Positions 7,713 through 16,648 of a stretch of 59,100 nt of DNA are shown piece after piece (position 1 is the stretch's first letter; each line of letters starts with the position of its first letter). The notes beneath the pieces are model-generated. The model searched no databases. It was given only the letters and a program-made list of their open reading frames with translations, and was not told the DNA's origin. A program made the translations under genes and the position numbers. Origin of the DNA: an uncultured Lachnospiraceae bacterium (lineage in GTDB: Bacteria; Bacillota; Clostridia; Lachnospirales; Lachnospiraceae); contig CAMWSU010000007.1 in NCBI GenBank assembly GCA_947176965.1, positions 1-59,100 on the forward strand, written 5' to 3'.

Positions 7713-8915
7713 ATGAGGAAAAAAATCATGACGGCTGTGCTTGGCGCAGTATTGGCTGCAGGGATATTGAGCGGCTGCGGAAAATCAGGGAAACCGGATA
7801 CGAAGCTTACGATCTGGACAAATATGAATGCCGAAGTGGATACGATTCAGAAGTATGCGGATGAATGGGGAGAGCAGAACGGATATGAAGTTGAGGTCAT
7901 CCGTCAGTCTCCCTCGGTTCAGCAGTTTGCACAGGCGGTAAAAAGTGATTCGGGACCGGACGCCGTGATAGGAATCCCGAATGATCAGCTTGCCGATTAT
8001 GTAAATGCGGGGCTTACTGCCGAGGTGCCGGAAAATCTGTATACGGACAGTGATTTTTCTGATGCGGCAATTCAGGCATGTTATGTGGACGGGAAAAGGT
8101 ATGGAGCGCCTCTCTGTGTGGAAACAACGGCGTTGTTCTATAATACCGACCTTGTTTCGGGGGTTCCGGAAACATGGGAGGAGCTGGTGGAGCAGGCAGC
8201 CGAGAGCGGCGGTGTGCAGTTTGACGCCACAAGTATTTATTATGATCTCGGGTTTGTAAGAGCATGCGGAGGATATATTTTCAATTACCAGGATGGGGCA
8301 TATGATACCGCGGATATCGGGCTTGCAAATGACGGTGCGATACAGGCGTATGAGTTTATCAATGATTTGTGCAACAAATATGGTGTCATTACTCAGGATG
8401 TGACGGCGGATATTGCGAGAAGCAATTTCCAAAACGGAAAGTGTGCGTATTATATTGGCGGTCCTTGGGACATTGACGGCTTTACATCCGCCGGAACGTC
8501 TTTTGGGATCTGTGAAATGCCCACGTTCCATGGACAGCCGTTTGTAACGCCTGTCGGCACGCAGATAAGCTTTGTGAGCAATGAGAGCGACTCTCAGGAG
8601 AAGACATGGGAATTGATCATGTATCTGATCGATCACGGTGCATTGGATATGTATGAGACGGGAAACCGGATTCCGGCAAAGCTTGCTGACCAGATTTTGG
8701 ATGAAATTCAGGATAATGTATATTCACAGGCATTTATCACGCAGATTAACTGCGGTGAGCCGATGCCGACCGTTTCCGAGATGGGGCAGCTTTGGGCGAT
8801 CCATACCAATAATATCCGGTCCATGTGGTCCGGGGAGCAAACGGTGGAGGAAGCAGCGCAGAATATGGTGCGGCAGCTTCAGGAAGCGATAGAGCTGATG
8901 AATTCAGGGCGTTAG
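7713..8915 (+). CDS. Sugar ABC transporter substrate-binding lipoprotein
   Basis: 400 residues with lipobox LSGC near residue 22 and a family-1 (maltose-type) extracellular solute-binding fold: LTIWTNMNAE, GPDAVIGIPNDQ, GAPLCVETTALFYNTDL, YYIGGPWDI. ATG 7713 is preferred over 7707 because the GGAGG at 7702-7706 would abut the latter. With the following two permeases it forms a GanS/MalE-like importer, probably for galacto-oligosaccharides given the adjacent galactanase. No ATPase is encoded nearby, so a shared MsmK-type ATPase is likely. Confidence 0.92.
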   Translation: MRKKIMTAVLGAVLAAGILSGCGKSGKPDTKLTIWTNMNAEVDTIQKYADEWGEQNGYEVEVIRQSPSVQQFAQAVKSDSGPDAVIGIPNDQLADYVNAGLTAEVPENLYTDSDFSDAAIQACYVDGKRYGAPLCVETTALFYNTDLVSGVPETWEELVEQAAESGGVQFDATSIYYDLGFVRACGGYIFNYQDGAYDTADIGLANDGAIQAYEFINDLCNKYGVITQDVTADIARSNFQNGKCAYYIGGPWDIDGFTSAGTSFGICEMPTFHGQPFVTPVGTQISFVSNESDSQEKTWELIMYLIDHGALDMYETGNRIPAKLADQILDEIQDNVYSQAFITQINCGEPMPTVSEMGQLWAIHTNNIRSMWSGEQTVEEAAQNMVRQLQEAIELMNSGR

Positions 8916-8927
8916 GGGAGCGTTACT

Positions 8928-9839
8928 ATGAGAAAGAAAAAGAATGGCAGGGCATATGCTTATTTAGCACCGGCATTGATTTCCATCCTGTTGGTAACGT
9001 GTCTGCCGATCGTGTACACGGTCATGTTATCCTTTACCAACTATAACATGTATCATTTGAATGATTATTCCTTTATCGGTATTGACAACTATATTACCGT
9101 ATTAACAGGACGTATTAAAAACGTGTTTTTTCCGGTGCTGGGATGGACGGTATGCTTTGCGATACTCAGTACGGCAGGCGCTTATGCAATGGGGCTGATT
9201 CTGGCGATTTTGCTGAATAACCCGCATATGAAGGAATCCAAAATATATCGGGCGATCCTGATCGTTCCGTGGGCGCTGCCGTCTACAATCGCGATTTTGG
9301 CATGGCAGGGATTGCTGAATGAACAATATGGCGGCATCAATAACCTGCTGCATGCGATCGGGATCGCATGGAATGTACCGTGGCTGACAAACCCGTTTTG
9401 GGCACGCACGGGAATTATCATCGTCAATATCTGGCTGGGATTTCCTTATATGATGAATGTATGTCTCGGAGGTCTTCAGGCGATTTCCGCGGAATATTAT
9501 GAGGCGGCGAAAATGGACGGCGCATCAAGGTTCCAATGCTTTAAGAGCATTACGCTGCCCATGGTAACAAAGCTTTCCATCCCGTTAGTCATTTCTTCTT
9601 TTGCCTCGAACTTCAATAATTTCGGGAACATTTACATGATCACGCAGGGCGGACCGGCAAGAGTTGACAATCAGTTCGCCGGATATACGGATATTTTGGC
9701 AAGTACGACATACAAAATGACGACGTCGTCCAACCGGTATGAGCTCTCGGCCACCTTCAGCGTATTGATCTTTCTCCTTGTCGGGACGTTTACGCTGATC
9801 AATATGCATCTGTCCGGCTCATTTAAGGAGGTGGATTAG
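8928..9839 (+). CDS. Sugar ABC transporter permease, MalF type
   Basis: 303 residues with about six membrane segments. The EAA loop (YYEAAKMDGASRFQCFKSITLP, roughly residues 189-210) contacts the ATPase. It begins 12 nt after the binding protein with GGGGAG as ribosome binding site and abuts the second permease. By operon context it is the GanP-like subunit of a galactan oligosaccharide importer. Confidence 0.93.
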   Translation: MRKKKNGRAYAYLAPALISILLVTCLPIVYTVMLSFTNYNMYHLNDYSFIGIDNYITVLTGRIKNVFFPVLGWTVCFAILSTAGAYAMGLILAILLNNPHMKESKIYRAILIVPWALPSTIAILAWQGLLNEQYGGINNLLHAIGIAWNVPWLTNPFWARTGIIIVNIWLGFPYMMNVCLGGLQAISAEYYEAAKMDGASRFQCFKSITLPMVTKLSIPLVISSFASNFNNFGNIYMITQGGPARVDNQFAGYTDILASTTYKMTTSSNRYELSATFSVLIFLLVGTFTLINMHLSGSFKEVD

Positions 9840-10685
9840 ATGAAGCGGAAAGAAAAAATGTCGCCGGCGGACATCAGGGCGTTGTGGATCGGCCGTATTG
9901 TTATATGGATCACGATCATCGCGATCATGTTCCCGGTGCTGTGGATTGTGATGTCATCCTTTTCAGCGGGAGACAGTTTTTTCCTGTCTTCGCTGTTTCC
10001 GAAAAAATTGAGCGTGGAGCACTATGTGGCATTATTCCGGGAAACGGACTTTTTGGTATGGGTGATTAATTCCTTAAAGTTTTGCTTTATTGTCGCGGTC
10101 ATTCAGCTGCTGTTGACGTCGCTGGCGGCTTATGCCTTTGCAAGACTGCGGTTTACGGGAAGAAAATACGGGCTGATGTCGCTGCTCGTGTTACAGGTCT
10201 TTCCCAACAGTATGGCGGTGGCGGGGTATTATATCCTGGTTTATCAGTTTGGTCTGGTGGACAGCAGTATCGCGCTGATCTTTGTTTTGGCGGGAGGAAG
10301 CGCATTTAATATATGGCTGCTGAAATCTTATATTGACGGACTGCCGGTAGAATTGGATGAGGCCGCCATGATGGATGGGGCCAATCAGTTTCAGGTGCTG
10401 TATAAAATCATTGTACCGCTGGCGGCACCGCAGTTGGCCGTGATCTTTTTGTTTTCGTTTATTGCGACATACAGCGAGTATGTGATCACTTCCATATTTT
10501 TGCAGACACCGGGAAAAATGACGCTGGCATTGGGGCTGCAATCATTTATCAGCGATCAGTTTGCGGCGCACTGGACATTGTTCTCTGCGGCGGCGGTGAT
10601 CTCCTCTTTGCCGATCATGTTCGTGTTCATGTGTCTGCAGAGATTTATACAGAACGGTTTGGTTGCCGGCGGAGTGAAAGGGTGA
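9840..10685 (+). CDS. Sugar ABC transporter permease, MalG type
   Basis: 281 residues, six membrane segments. The EAA loop is LDEAAMMDGANQFQVLYKI and the C-terminus GLVAGGVKG is typical of MalG-like subunits. Its ATG immediately follows the stop of the previous permease, and AAGGAGG lies within that gene's end. It is the last gene of the operon, closed by the terminator at 10689-10725. Confidence 0.93.
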   Translation: MKRKEKMSPADIRALWIGRIVIWITIIAIMFPVLWIVMSSFSAGDSFFLSSLFPKKLSVEHYVALFRETDFLVWVINSLKFCFIVAVIQLLLTSLAAYAFARLRFTGRKYGLMSLLVLQVFPNSMAVAGYYILVYQFGLVDSSIALIFVLAGGSAFNIWLLKSYIDGLPVELDEAAMMDGANQFQVLYKIIVPLAAPQLAVIFLFSFIATYSEYVITSIFLQTPGKMTLALGLQSFISDQFAAHWTLFSAAAVISSLPIMFVFMCLQRFIQNGLVAGGVKG

Positions 10686-10688
10686 CGT

Positions 10689-10725
10689 TAAAAAAGATTG
10701 GCGCAAATGCGTCAATCTTTTTTTT
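10689..10725 (+). terminator. Terminator of the galactan operon
   Basis: AAAAAAGATTG, loop GCGCAAATGCGT, CAATCTTTTTTTT. An A-tract on the left and T-tract on the right let it also serve the convergent asnS transcript. Confidence 0.88.
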
Positions 10726-10750
10726 GTTGTAGGAAAATTTCTATGCTCCA

Positions 10751-10799
10751 AAAGAATTCCCGAAGGGAATTCTTTGAAAGAACGCGAAGCGTTCTTTTA
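10751..10799 (-). terminator. Double-hairpin terminator after asnS
   Basis: Two adjacent hairpins, AAAGAACGC/GCGTTCTTT (10777-10797) and AAGAATTCCC/GGGAATTCTT (10752-10774), each closed by a short TTC(G) loop on the minus strand. The asnS stop codon lies inside it. A related double hairpin follows the next minus-strand gene at 12265-12312. Confidence 0.75.
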
Positions 10800-12188
10800 G
10801 AGATCGCAGTTGCCGACGGTTCTGGGGAACGGAACGACGTCGCGGATATTTGACATACCTGTCAGATACATGACGCAGCGTTCAAAGCCCAGACCGAAAC
10901 CGGCATGTCTTGCCGTTCCGTATTTACGGAGGTCGAGATAGAACTGGTAGTCTTCCTTGTTCAGTCCCAGCTCATCCATACGCTTTGTAAGAAGCTCTAA
11001 ATCATCTTCGCGCTGGCTTCCGCCGATGATCTCGCCGATGCCCGGCACAAGGCAATCCATTGCTGCAACCGTCTTTCCGTCGTCATTCAGCTTCATATAG
11101 AATGCCTTAATCTCCTTCGGATAATCGGTTACAAACACCGGACGCTTAAACTCTTTCTCCGTCAGATAGCGCTCATGCTCTGTCTGCAGGTCGCAGCCCC
11201 ACGATACCTTATAGTCAAACTCGTCATTATGCTTTTCCAGGATTTCAATGGCTTCCGTGTAGGTCACATGTCCGAAATCGGAATTCAAAACATGATGCAG
11301 TCTGTCCAAAAGTCCCTTATCAATAAAATTGTTAAAAAACTGCATTTCTTCCGGGCATTGTTCCAAGGTATAGCGGATAATATACTTGATCATGCTCTCC
11401 GCCAGCAGCATATCGTCGGTTAAGTCGGCAAAACAGATTTCCGGCTCGATCATCCAAAACTCCGCCGCGTGGCGCGTGGTGTTGGAGTTTTCGGCGCGGA
11501 ATGTCGGTCCGAATGTGTAGACATTCTTAAACGCAAAGGCATAGGTCTCGACATTGAGCTGACCGCTGACCGTCAAATTCGTGGATTTATTAAAGAAATC
11601 CTTTGTGTAGTCGATGCTGCCGTCCTCATTTTTCGGCAGGTCATTTAAGTCAAGCGTTGTTACCTGAAACATCTCGCCCGCGCCCTCGCAGTCGCTTGCC
11701 GTAATGATGGGCGTGTGTACATATACGAAGCCCCTCTCCTGAAAAAAGCGGTGAATGGCGTAAGCAATGACCGAACGCACACGGAATACGGCCTGAAAAG
11801 TATTGGTGCGCGGACGCAGGTGTGTGATCGTGCGCAGATATTCAAAGCTGTGTCTCTTTTTCTGCAAAGGGTAATCGGGCGTGGATGCGCCCTCCACAAA
11901 AAGCTCCTCCGCCTGCAGCTCAAACGGCTGCTTTGCTTCGGGTGTTGCCACAATTGTTCCTGTCACAACGACCGCGCTTCCGACGCCTAATTTTGCTGCC
12001 TCCGCAAAATTAGCAAGGCTGTCACTGTACACAATTTGCAGTGTCTCAAAAAAGGTTCCGTCGTTGACGACCAGAAATCCGAATGTTTTGGAATCGCGGT
12101 TGCTCCGTACCCATCCGCCGACTGTCACTTTTTTTCCTGTGTATGCCTCCCGATCACGATACAACGATCTAATATCCGTAAGTTCCAT
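10797..12188 (-). CDS. asnS: Asparaginyl-tRNA synthetase
   Basis: 463 residues. An N-terminal OB-fold ([20 protein letters not shown]) is followed by a class II catalytic core with motif 2 ([15 protein letters not shown]) and motif 3 ([15 protein letters not shown]). The SNTTRH sequence distinguishes AsnRS from AspRS. It charges tRNA-Asn directly with asparagine. The start is preceded by GAGGAGGG. Confidence 0.97.
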   Translation of the reverse strand: MELTDIRSLYRDREAYTGKKVTVGGWVRSNRDSKTFGFLVVNDGTFFETLQIVYSDSLANFAEAAKLGVGSAVVVTGTIVATPEAKQPFELQAEELFVEGASTPDYPLQKKRHSFEYLRTITHLRPRTNTFQAVFRVRSVIAYAIHRFFQERGFVYVHTPIITASDCEGAGEMFQVTTLDLNDLPKNEDGSIDYTKDFFNKSTNLTVSGQLNVETYAFAFKNVYTFGPTFRAENSNTTRHAAEFWMIEPEICFADLTDDMLLAESMIKYIIRYTLEQCPEEMQFFNNFIDKGLLDRLHHVLNSDFGHVTYTEAIEILEKHNDEFDYKVSWGCDLQTEHERYLTEKEFKRPVFVTDYPKEIKAFYMKLNDDGKTVAAMDCLVPGIGEIIGGSQREDDLELLTKRMDELGLNKEDYQFYLDLRKYGTARHAGFGLGFERCVMYLTGMSNIRDVVPFPRTVGNCDL

Positions 12189-12264
12189 GATCCATCCCTC
12201 CTCATATTTTAATGCGTCTGTTATAAATGAAAATTCTATTTACCGATAGGAAAACGTTAATTCG

Positions 12265-12312
12265 GAAGAATTGCGTCAGCAATTCTTTGAAAGAACGCGC
12301 AGCGTTCCTTTT
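12265..12312 (-). terminator. Double-hairpin terminator, second copy
   Basis: Hairpins AGAATTGC/GCAATTCT (12267-12286) and AAGAACGC/GCGTTCCTT (12291-12310). It has the same order, and shares the TTTGAAAGAACGCG centre, with the element at 10751-10799. It lies at the 3' end of the minus-strand lipoprotein gene. Confidence 0.65.
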
Positions 12313-13415
12313 TAATTTGACGTTATGGTATTATTCTCTACAAGCCAATCCATCACCCGGGCGTTGATGACATAGCTGCGGAATGCATCGCGGCTGTTTG
12401 CTTCATACAATTTGTCGATCGTCTCAAAGCCGCCATTTGTTGCGATAAAGGTTTCCGCTTCCGCATCCAACTCCTCATCTGAAATGTCACTGATCCCGAC
12501 CGCATCCGCAAGCGCTTCCGCGGTGATCGTCTCCTGCGCGGCTGTCTTTGAGATCTGCGTTACCTGCTCGTTAAATTGCGCTTCCGTTATCCCGAGGAAA
12601 TCTTGTACGAAGGCAGCGAAATCCGTGTAGCCGTACATGGAAGCATAATAAGAATATTCGTTCATGAGGCTCTGCTCATACTGCTTTACAAGGAACTCGG
12701 GCGGATCAGCCGGAAATTCGCAGTTCGCGATTACTGCAGACCATATTGCAGTCGGGATATTCTCTTCATAAGCTGCCTGCGCTGCCGACTCGAGAGTTGC
12801 GCGAATATCTGCTTTTGCCTCCTCCGGCGTCGCGTAGGAGGAACCAATCTCCTCAAGCAGCGCTGCTGTCAGTTCCGGATAGATATATGTCGTGATGGAA
12901 CGGAGCGTGATCGTAAACACGGCCTCTTTTCCTGACATATCGGGATTATTGAGGTACGGATCGGGGAAGGTGCATACGACGTCGCGTACCTCGCCGATCT
13001 CCATACCGATGATGCCGTCTTCAAAGCCGGGGATCATACCGCCTGATCCGATCGTGGTATTCCACGTTCCGCCTTCCGGTGTGGAACCGCCTTCGAAAAT
13101 TTCTCCGTCCATTCTTCCGACGCATTCATAGGTAACCGTATCGCCGCTTATGACGGCGCGGTCCGTTACCGCTACCTCTTCCATATAGGAGGAAAGCAGT
13201 CTGGTATTCAGACGATTCAATACCATTTCATCCGTTATCTCCTGCGGTGCATCGACATGGATCGTCATGCCGCTGTATTCGCCGAGCGTCACGTATTTTG
13301 AGGTATTAAGCGATTCTACCGTCTCCTCTTTTTTGCCGCAGGAAGCGAGCATTGAAAAACTTGCAAGCATTGCTGCTGCAACCCCTATTTTTTTGTACCA
13401 CTTTTTCTTTTCCAT
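12312..13415 (-). CDS. Trigger-factor-like FKBP peptidyl-prolyl isomerase lipoprotein
   Basis: 367 residues with a lipoprotein signal (lipobox LASC, C26). An FKBP-type domain follows (about residues 80-180: GDTVTYECVGRMDGEIFEGG, GSGGMIPGFEDGIIGM), then a helical C-terminal region like the trigger factor C-domain. It lacks the trigger factor ribosome-binding signature. By family knowledge it is an extracytoplasmic folding factor. It is monocistronic with its own terminator. Confidence 0.85.
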   Translation of the reverse strand: MEKKKWYKKIGVAAAMLASFSMLASCGKKEETVESLNTSKYVTLGEYSGMTIHVDAPQEITDEMVLNRLNTRLLSSYMEEVAVTDRAVISGDTVTYECVGRMDGEIFEGGSTPEGGTWNTTIGSGGMIPGFEDGIIGMEIGEVRDVVCTFPDPYLNNPDMSGKEAVFTITLRSITTYIYPELTAALLEEIGSSYATPEEAKADIRATLESAAQAAYEENIPTAIWSAVIANCEFPADPPEFLVKQYEQSLMNEYSYYASMYGYTDFAAFVQDFLGITEAQFNEQVTQISKTAAQETITAEALADAVGISDISDEELDAEAETFIATNGGFETIDKLYEANSRDAFRSYVINARVMDWLVENNTITSN

Positions 13416-13611
13416 TTGCTACCGTACCTTTCTATTGCATGTCTATTGACGCGCCCAATGGCGTGTTTGCAGGCAGAATTATCAGTGTATCTGCCGACAT
13501 GCAATATCTCATTTATACCACAAAACGGTATGTAATGAAAGTCTTTCCCCAAAATTCACAGAACTTTCACGTTTGAAATACATCTTACGATTCTGTTTCC
13601 GAAAGAAGTCG

Positions 13612-13640
13612 TTGCGCGCAGTCTTAAAAAATGATACAAT
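13612..13640 (+). promoter_or_regulatory. Promoter of the 13676 gene
   Basis: TTGCGC (13612-13617), 17-bp spacer, extended -10 TGATACAAT ending at 13640. Confidence 0.65.
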
Positions 13641-13675
13641 TCTTCTTGTGAAAAGCTACGGGGAGGTATCTGAAC

Positions 13676-14152
13676 ATGAATCCGGTCTTACTTACCATTC
13701 TGATCATTGTTGCTGTTTTGCTTGCAATCCTTGTCATTCTTTATTTTGCGGGAAGAAAGCTGCAGAAGAAGCAGGCTGCGCAGGAATCGCAGATGGAGGC
13801 TGCAAAGCAGACGTTTAATATGCTGGTCATAGACAAGAAGAAAATGAAGCTGAAAGACGCGGGGCTGCCTGCCGCCGTGCTTGAGCAGACGCCGAAGATC
13901 ATGCGCCGCGCCAAGCTGCCCATTGTAAAGGCAAAAGTCGGTCCGCAGATTGTGTCCCTCGTGTGCGACGCGAAGGTATTTGAATTGATTCCGGTTAAAA
14001 AAGAAGTGAAAGCGACGGTCAGCGGAATTTATATCAGCGACGTGAAGCCCGTGCGCGGGCAGACGCTCTTAAAGCCGACGAAGAAAAAGGGCAGATTTAA
14101 GCGTTTCACGGAAAAAATGCAGGAGAAGGCGGGCGCGAAGCCGCTGAAATAA
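13676..14152 (+). CDS. Conserved single-pass membrane protein, function unknown
   Basis: 158 residues. One N-terminal transmembrane segment (about residues 4-25) is followed by a charged linker (KLQKKQAAQ) and a soluble domain of short beta-strands (PKIMRRAKLPIVKAKVG, VKATVSGIYISDVKPVRG). The tail is very basic. The orientation rules predict a cytoplasmic C-terminus. It has its own promoter and a terminator shared with murE. I recognise it only as a type of hypothetical protein common in Lachnospiraceae. Confidence 0.75.
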   Translation: MNPVLLTILIIVAVLLAILVILYFAGRKLQKKQAAQESQMEAAKQTFNMLVIDKKKMKLKDAGLPAAVLEQTPKIMRRAKLPIVKAKVGPQIVSLVCDAKVFELIPVKKEVKATVSGIYISDVKPVRGQTLLKPTKKKGRFKRFTEKMQEKAGAKPLK

Positions 14153-14181
14153 AAAAGAGTCCCTCGGGACTCTTTTTTATT
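14149..14181. terminator. Bidirectional terminator
   Basis: AAAAAAGAGTCCC TC GGGACTCTTTTTT is a perfect stem with A- and T-tracts on both sides. It lies between the convergent 13676 gene and murE and includes the end of murE. Confidence 0.92.
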
Positions 14182-15664
14182 TGGCAGGGATATAGGATTC
14201 GACGGATTCCCGTTCGCTGTAATGGTACTTGACTCCGCGGATTTCCTGATAATCCTCGTGTCCTTTGCCTAGTAAAATGATGATGTCGTTTTCTTCGGCA
14301 ATATCCATGGCATGCCAGATTGCTTCCTTGCGGTCGTCGATCTCGATATATTTGCCGTTGCTTTTGGCGAGTCCGATCTTAATGTCCGCGTTGATGGAGG
14401 AGATGTCCTCATTACGCGGATTATCACAGGTTAAAATAGAAAGATCCGCCATTTTCCCGCACAGCTCGCCCATCGCATAGCGCCGCATACGGTCGCGGTT
14501 TCCGCCGCCGCCGTACACGCAGATGATACGGTGAGGCCGGTAGGTGAGGATGGTGGAGAGCAGACTTTCCACACTTAATTCGTTGTGCGCATAGTCGATC
14601 ATGACGGTATAATTGCCCTTGGTCGGTACGATCTCCAAACGTCCCTTTACATGGATTGTGGAGAGTGCACGCAGCATGATCTCCGTCGGAATGCCGACGC
14701 TGTGCCCGATCATTAGCGCGCAGAGCGCATTGTAGGCGCTGAATTTGCCGGGGACGGGGACGGATACCTTCGCGTCCAGAATGCCGGTTGCGTGAAAGCG
14801 GATACCGATCTCATTTCCGTTCCGTGTCGATTCAAAATCCTGTGCCCGAAGTTCGGCATGCTCGTTGAAGCCGAACGTATGAAGGCTGCAGGTATGTCCT
14901 TTGATCATTTCTTCATAGGCGTCGTCATCACAGTTTAAGAGACCGACGCGGCACTGGCGGAAGAGCAGCGATTTGCAATAGAGATATTCCTCCATGGTGG
15001 CATGTTCGTTCGGACCGATATGATCGGCTGAAAAATTAGTGAACACGCCAATATCAAACACAAAGCCGTCCACACGGTTTAGCTTTAAGCCCTGCGAGGA
15101 CACTTCCATGACGCAGTATTCACAGCCTGCCTCCACCATGAGAGAGAGGAGGCGCTGAAGCTCAAAGCTTTCGGGCGTGGTATTGACGGTCTTATATTTC
15201 TGCCCGTTGATCACGCAGCCGATCGTACCGATGACGCCGACGTTTTTGCCGGCATGCTCTAAGATGGACTGTACCATGTAGGAGGTCGTCGTTTTTCCTT
15301 TTGTCCCGGTAATGCCGATCGTAGTGAGCTTAGAGGCAGGATGACCGTACTGAGCCGCCGCCGCATAAGCGAGCGCCTTTCTGGTGTTGGCTGTGGAAAC
15401 GACGGTCACATGCTCTTTTCCGGAGGCGGAGACCATGACTTTGGCGGAAGCGATATGACCGGAATCGATGATGAGCGCAGAAGCACCCTTTGCAAGTACC
15501 TCGGGAATAAATTTATGCGCGTCCTTCGCGGTTCCGGCAATGCAGACAAACAGACAGCCCCTGCTGACCTTTCGCGAATCGTAAACGACCTCCGTGACTT
15601 CGTCAAGCACGTTTCCGGATTGCAGCTCGTATTCTAAGCCTTCCAATAGAGTCTGTATTTTCAT
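14177..15664 (-). CDS. murE: UDP-MurNAc-tripeptide synthetase
   Basis: 495 residues from the ATG at 15664, which follows GGGGAGGAC; the frame is open 14 codons further, but that start would abut dapF without a good signal. It has the Mur ligase P-loop GTKGKTT (120-126) and substrate motif DNPR (414-417), which is typical of enzymes adding meso-diaminopimelate rather than lysine. This agrees with dapF directly upstream. It acts in the cytosol in peptidoglycan precursor synthesis. Confidence 0.95.
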   Translation of the reverse strand: MKIQTLLEGLEYELQSGNVLDEVTEVVYDSRKVSRGCLFVCIAGTAKDAHKFIPEVLAKGASALIIDSGHIASAKVMVSASGKEHVTVVSTANTRKALAYAAAAQYGHPASKLTTIGITGTKGKTTTSYMVQSILEHAGKNVGVIGTIGCVINGQKYKTVNTTPESFELQRLLSLMVEAGCEYCVMEVSSQGLKLNRVDGFVFDIGVFTNFSADHIGPNEHATMEEYLYCKSLLFRQCRVGLLNCDDDAYEEMIKGHTCSLHTFGFNEHAELRAQDFESTRNGNEIGIRFHATGILDAKVSVPVPGKFSAYNALCALMIGHSVGIPTEIMLRALSTIHVKGRLEIVPTKGNYTVMIDYAHNELSVESLLSTILTYRPHRIICVYGGGGNRDRMRRYAMGELCGKMADLSILTCDNPRNEDISSINADIKIGLAKSNGKYIEIDDRKEAIWHAMDIAEENDIIILLGKGHEDYQEIRGVKYHYSERESVESYIPAK

Positions 15665-15706
15665 GAACCCAAGTCCTCCCCTTTGTAGTATAGCCACAGA
15701 ATTCAT

Positions 15707-16555
15707 TTATAACGCGACTTCAATCTCCGATTCAAAAACGGTGTGCGACGGTCCGGTCATCAGGACATGTCCCGTCTGTGCATCCCACTCTACGTCAAGC
15801 GGTCCGCCGATCTGGGAGACCGTCACTTTTCGGTCGCATAAGTTCAGGCGCACGGCAGCAACGACCGCTGTGCAGCAGCCTGTACCGCAGCCGATCGTCT
15901 CGCCCGTGCCGCGTTCCCATTCGCGCATTTTTAAGTGACCGCGGTCAATCAATTCCGCGAAGGTGACATTGGTTTTTTGCGGAAAAAGAGAGGTCAGATG
16001 CTCAAAGGCATAGCCGAACGCTTCGACATCGAAACCGGAGACGTCCTCCACAAACGTTACCATGTGCGGATTACCCCAGCTTAATGCCGTCACATGGAAA
16101 TCGCGGTCAAGCACGCGTACGGGCTGATCGACAAATTCCGCAAGCGTCGTATGGACCGGGATGCGGGAAGGTTCCATGACGGGCGCGCCAATATCGGCGC
16201 GGATGTTTGCGACGGTGCCATTCTCAACAAAAAGAGTCAGCTCCTTGATGCCGCCGAGCGTCTCAAGCGTGACGTTTGTTTTATCCGTAAGACGGTGGTC
16301 ATAGACATATTTGCCGACGCTGCGGCTGGCGTTTCCGCACATTTCCGCCTCCGTGCCGTCGGGATTAAACACGCGCATACGGAAATCTGCCGTCTCGGAC
16401 GGACAGATTAAGATCATACCGTCGGAGCCGACGCCGAAATGCCGGTCGCTGACAAAGCGCGCCAATGCGGGAAGGTCAGGAAGCTGTTGATGAATGGCGT
16501 CAATATAGACATAGTCGTTGCCGTATGCCTGCATTTTTGTAAAACGGATTTTCAT
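15707..16555 (-). CDS. dapF: Diaminopimelate epimerase
   Basis: Converts LL- to meso-diaminopimelate for lysine and peptidoglycan. The two catalytic cysteines are in EMCGNASR (C73) and the GCGTG motif (C223); GGIKEL and GNPHMV are also conserved. 282 residues. The start has AAGGAGG. The stop is 42 nt before the murE start and the two form a two-gene operon linking DAP formation to its use. Confidence 0.97.
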   Translation of the reverse strand: MKIRFTKMQAYGNDYVYIDAIHQQLPDLPALARFVSDRHFGVGSDGMILICPSETADFRMRVFNPDGTEAEMCGNASRSVGKYVYDHRLTDKTNVTLETLGGIKELTLFVENGTVANIRADIGAPVMEPSRIPVHTTLAEFVDQPVRVLDRDFHVTALSWGNPHMVTFVEDVSGFDVEAFGYAFEHLTSLFPQKTNVTFAELIDRGHLKMREWERGTGETIGCGTGCCTAVVAAVRLNLCDRKVTVSQIGGPLDVEWDAQTGHVLMTGPSHTVFESEIEVAL

Positions 16556-16611
16556 AGGGAGTCCTCCTTAGAATCGCTATGGATTCTTCCGGGTTGCAAA
16601 TGTTATATCCA

Positions 16612-16643
16612 TAAAAGAAAGCGCTGCCGCATATGGCAGCGCT
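16612..16643 (-). terminator. Terminator after the trans-sulfuration gene
   Basis: On the minus strand AGCGCTGCC, loop ATATGC, GGCAGCGCT, then TTTCTTTT. It ends the 16649-17836 transcript before dapF. Confidence 0.85.
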
Positions 16644-16648
16644 GTGGT

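Noticed and set aside
7785-8636. Long minus-strand open frame opposite the sugar-binding protein
   Set aside because: It lies wholly inside a well-supported plus-strand gene, has no ribosome binding site and reads as low-complexity antisense sequence.
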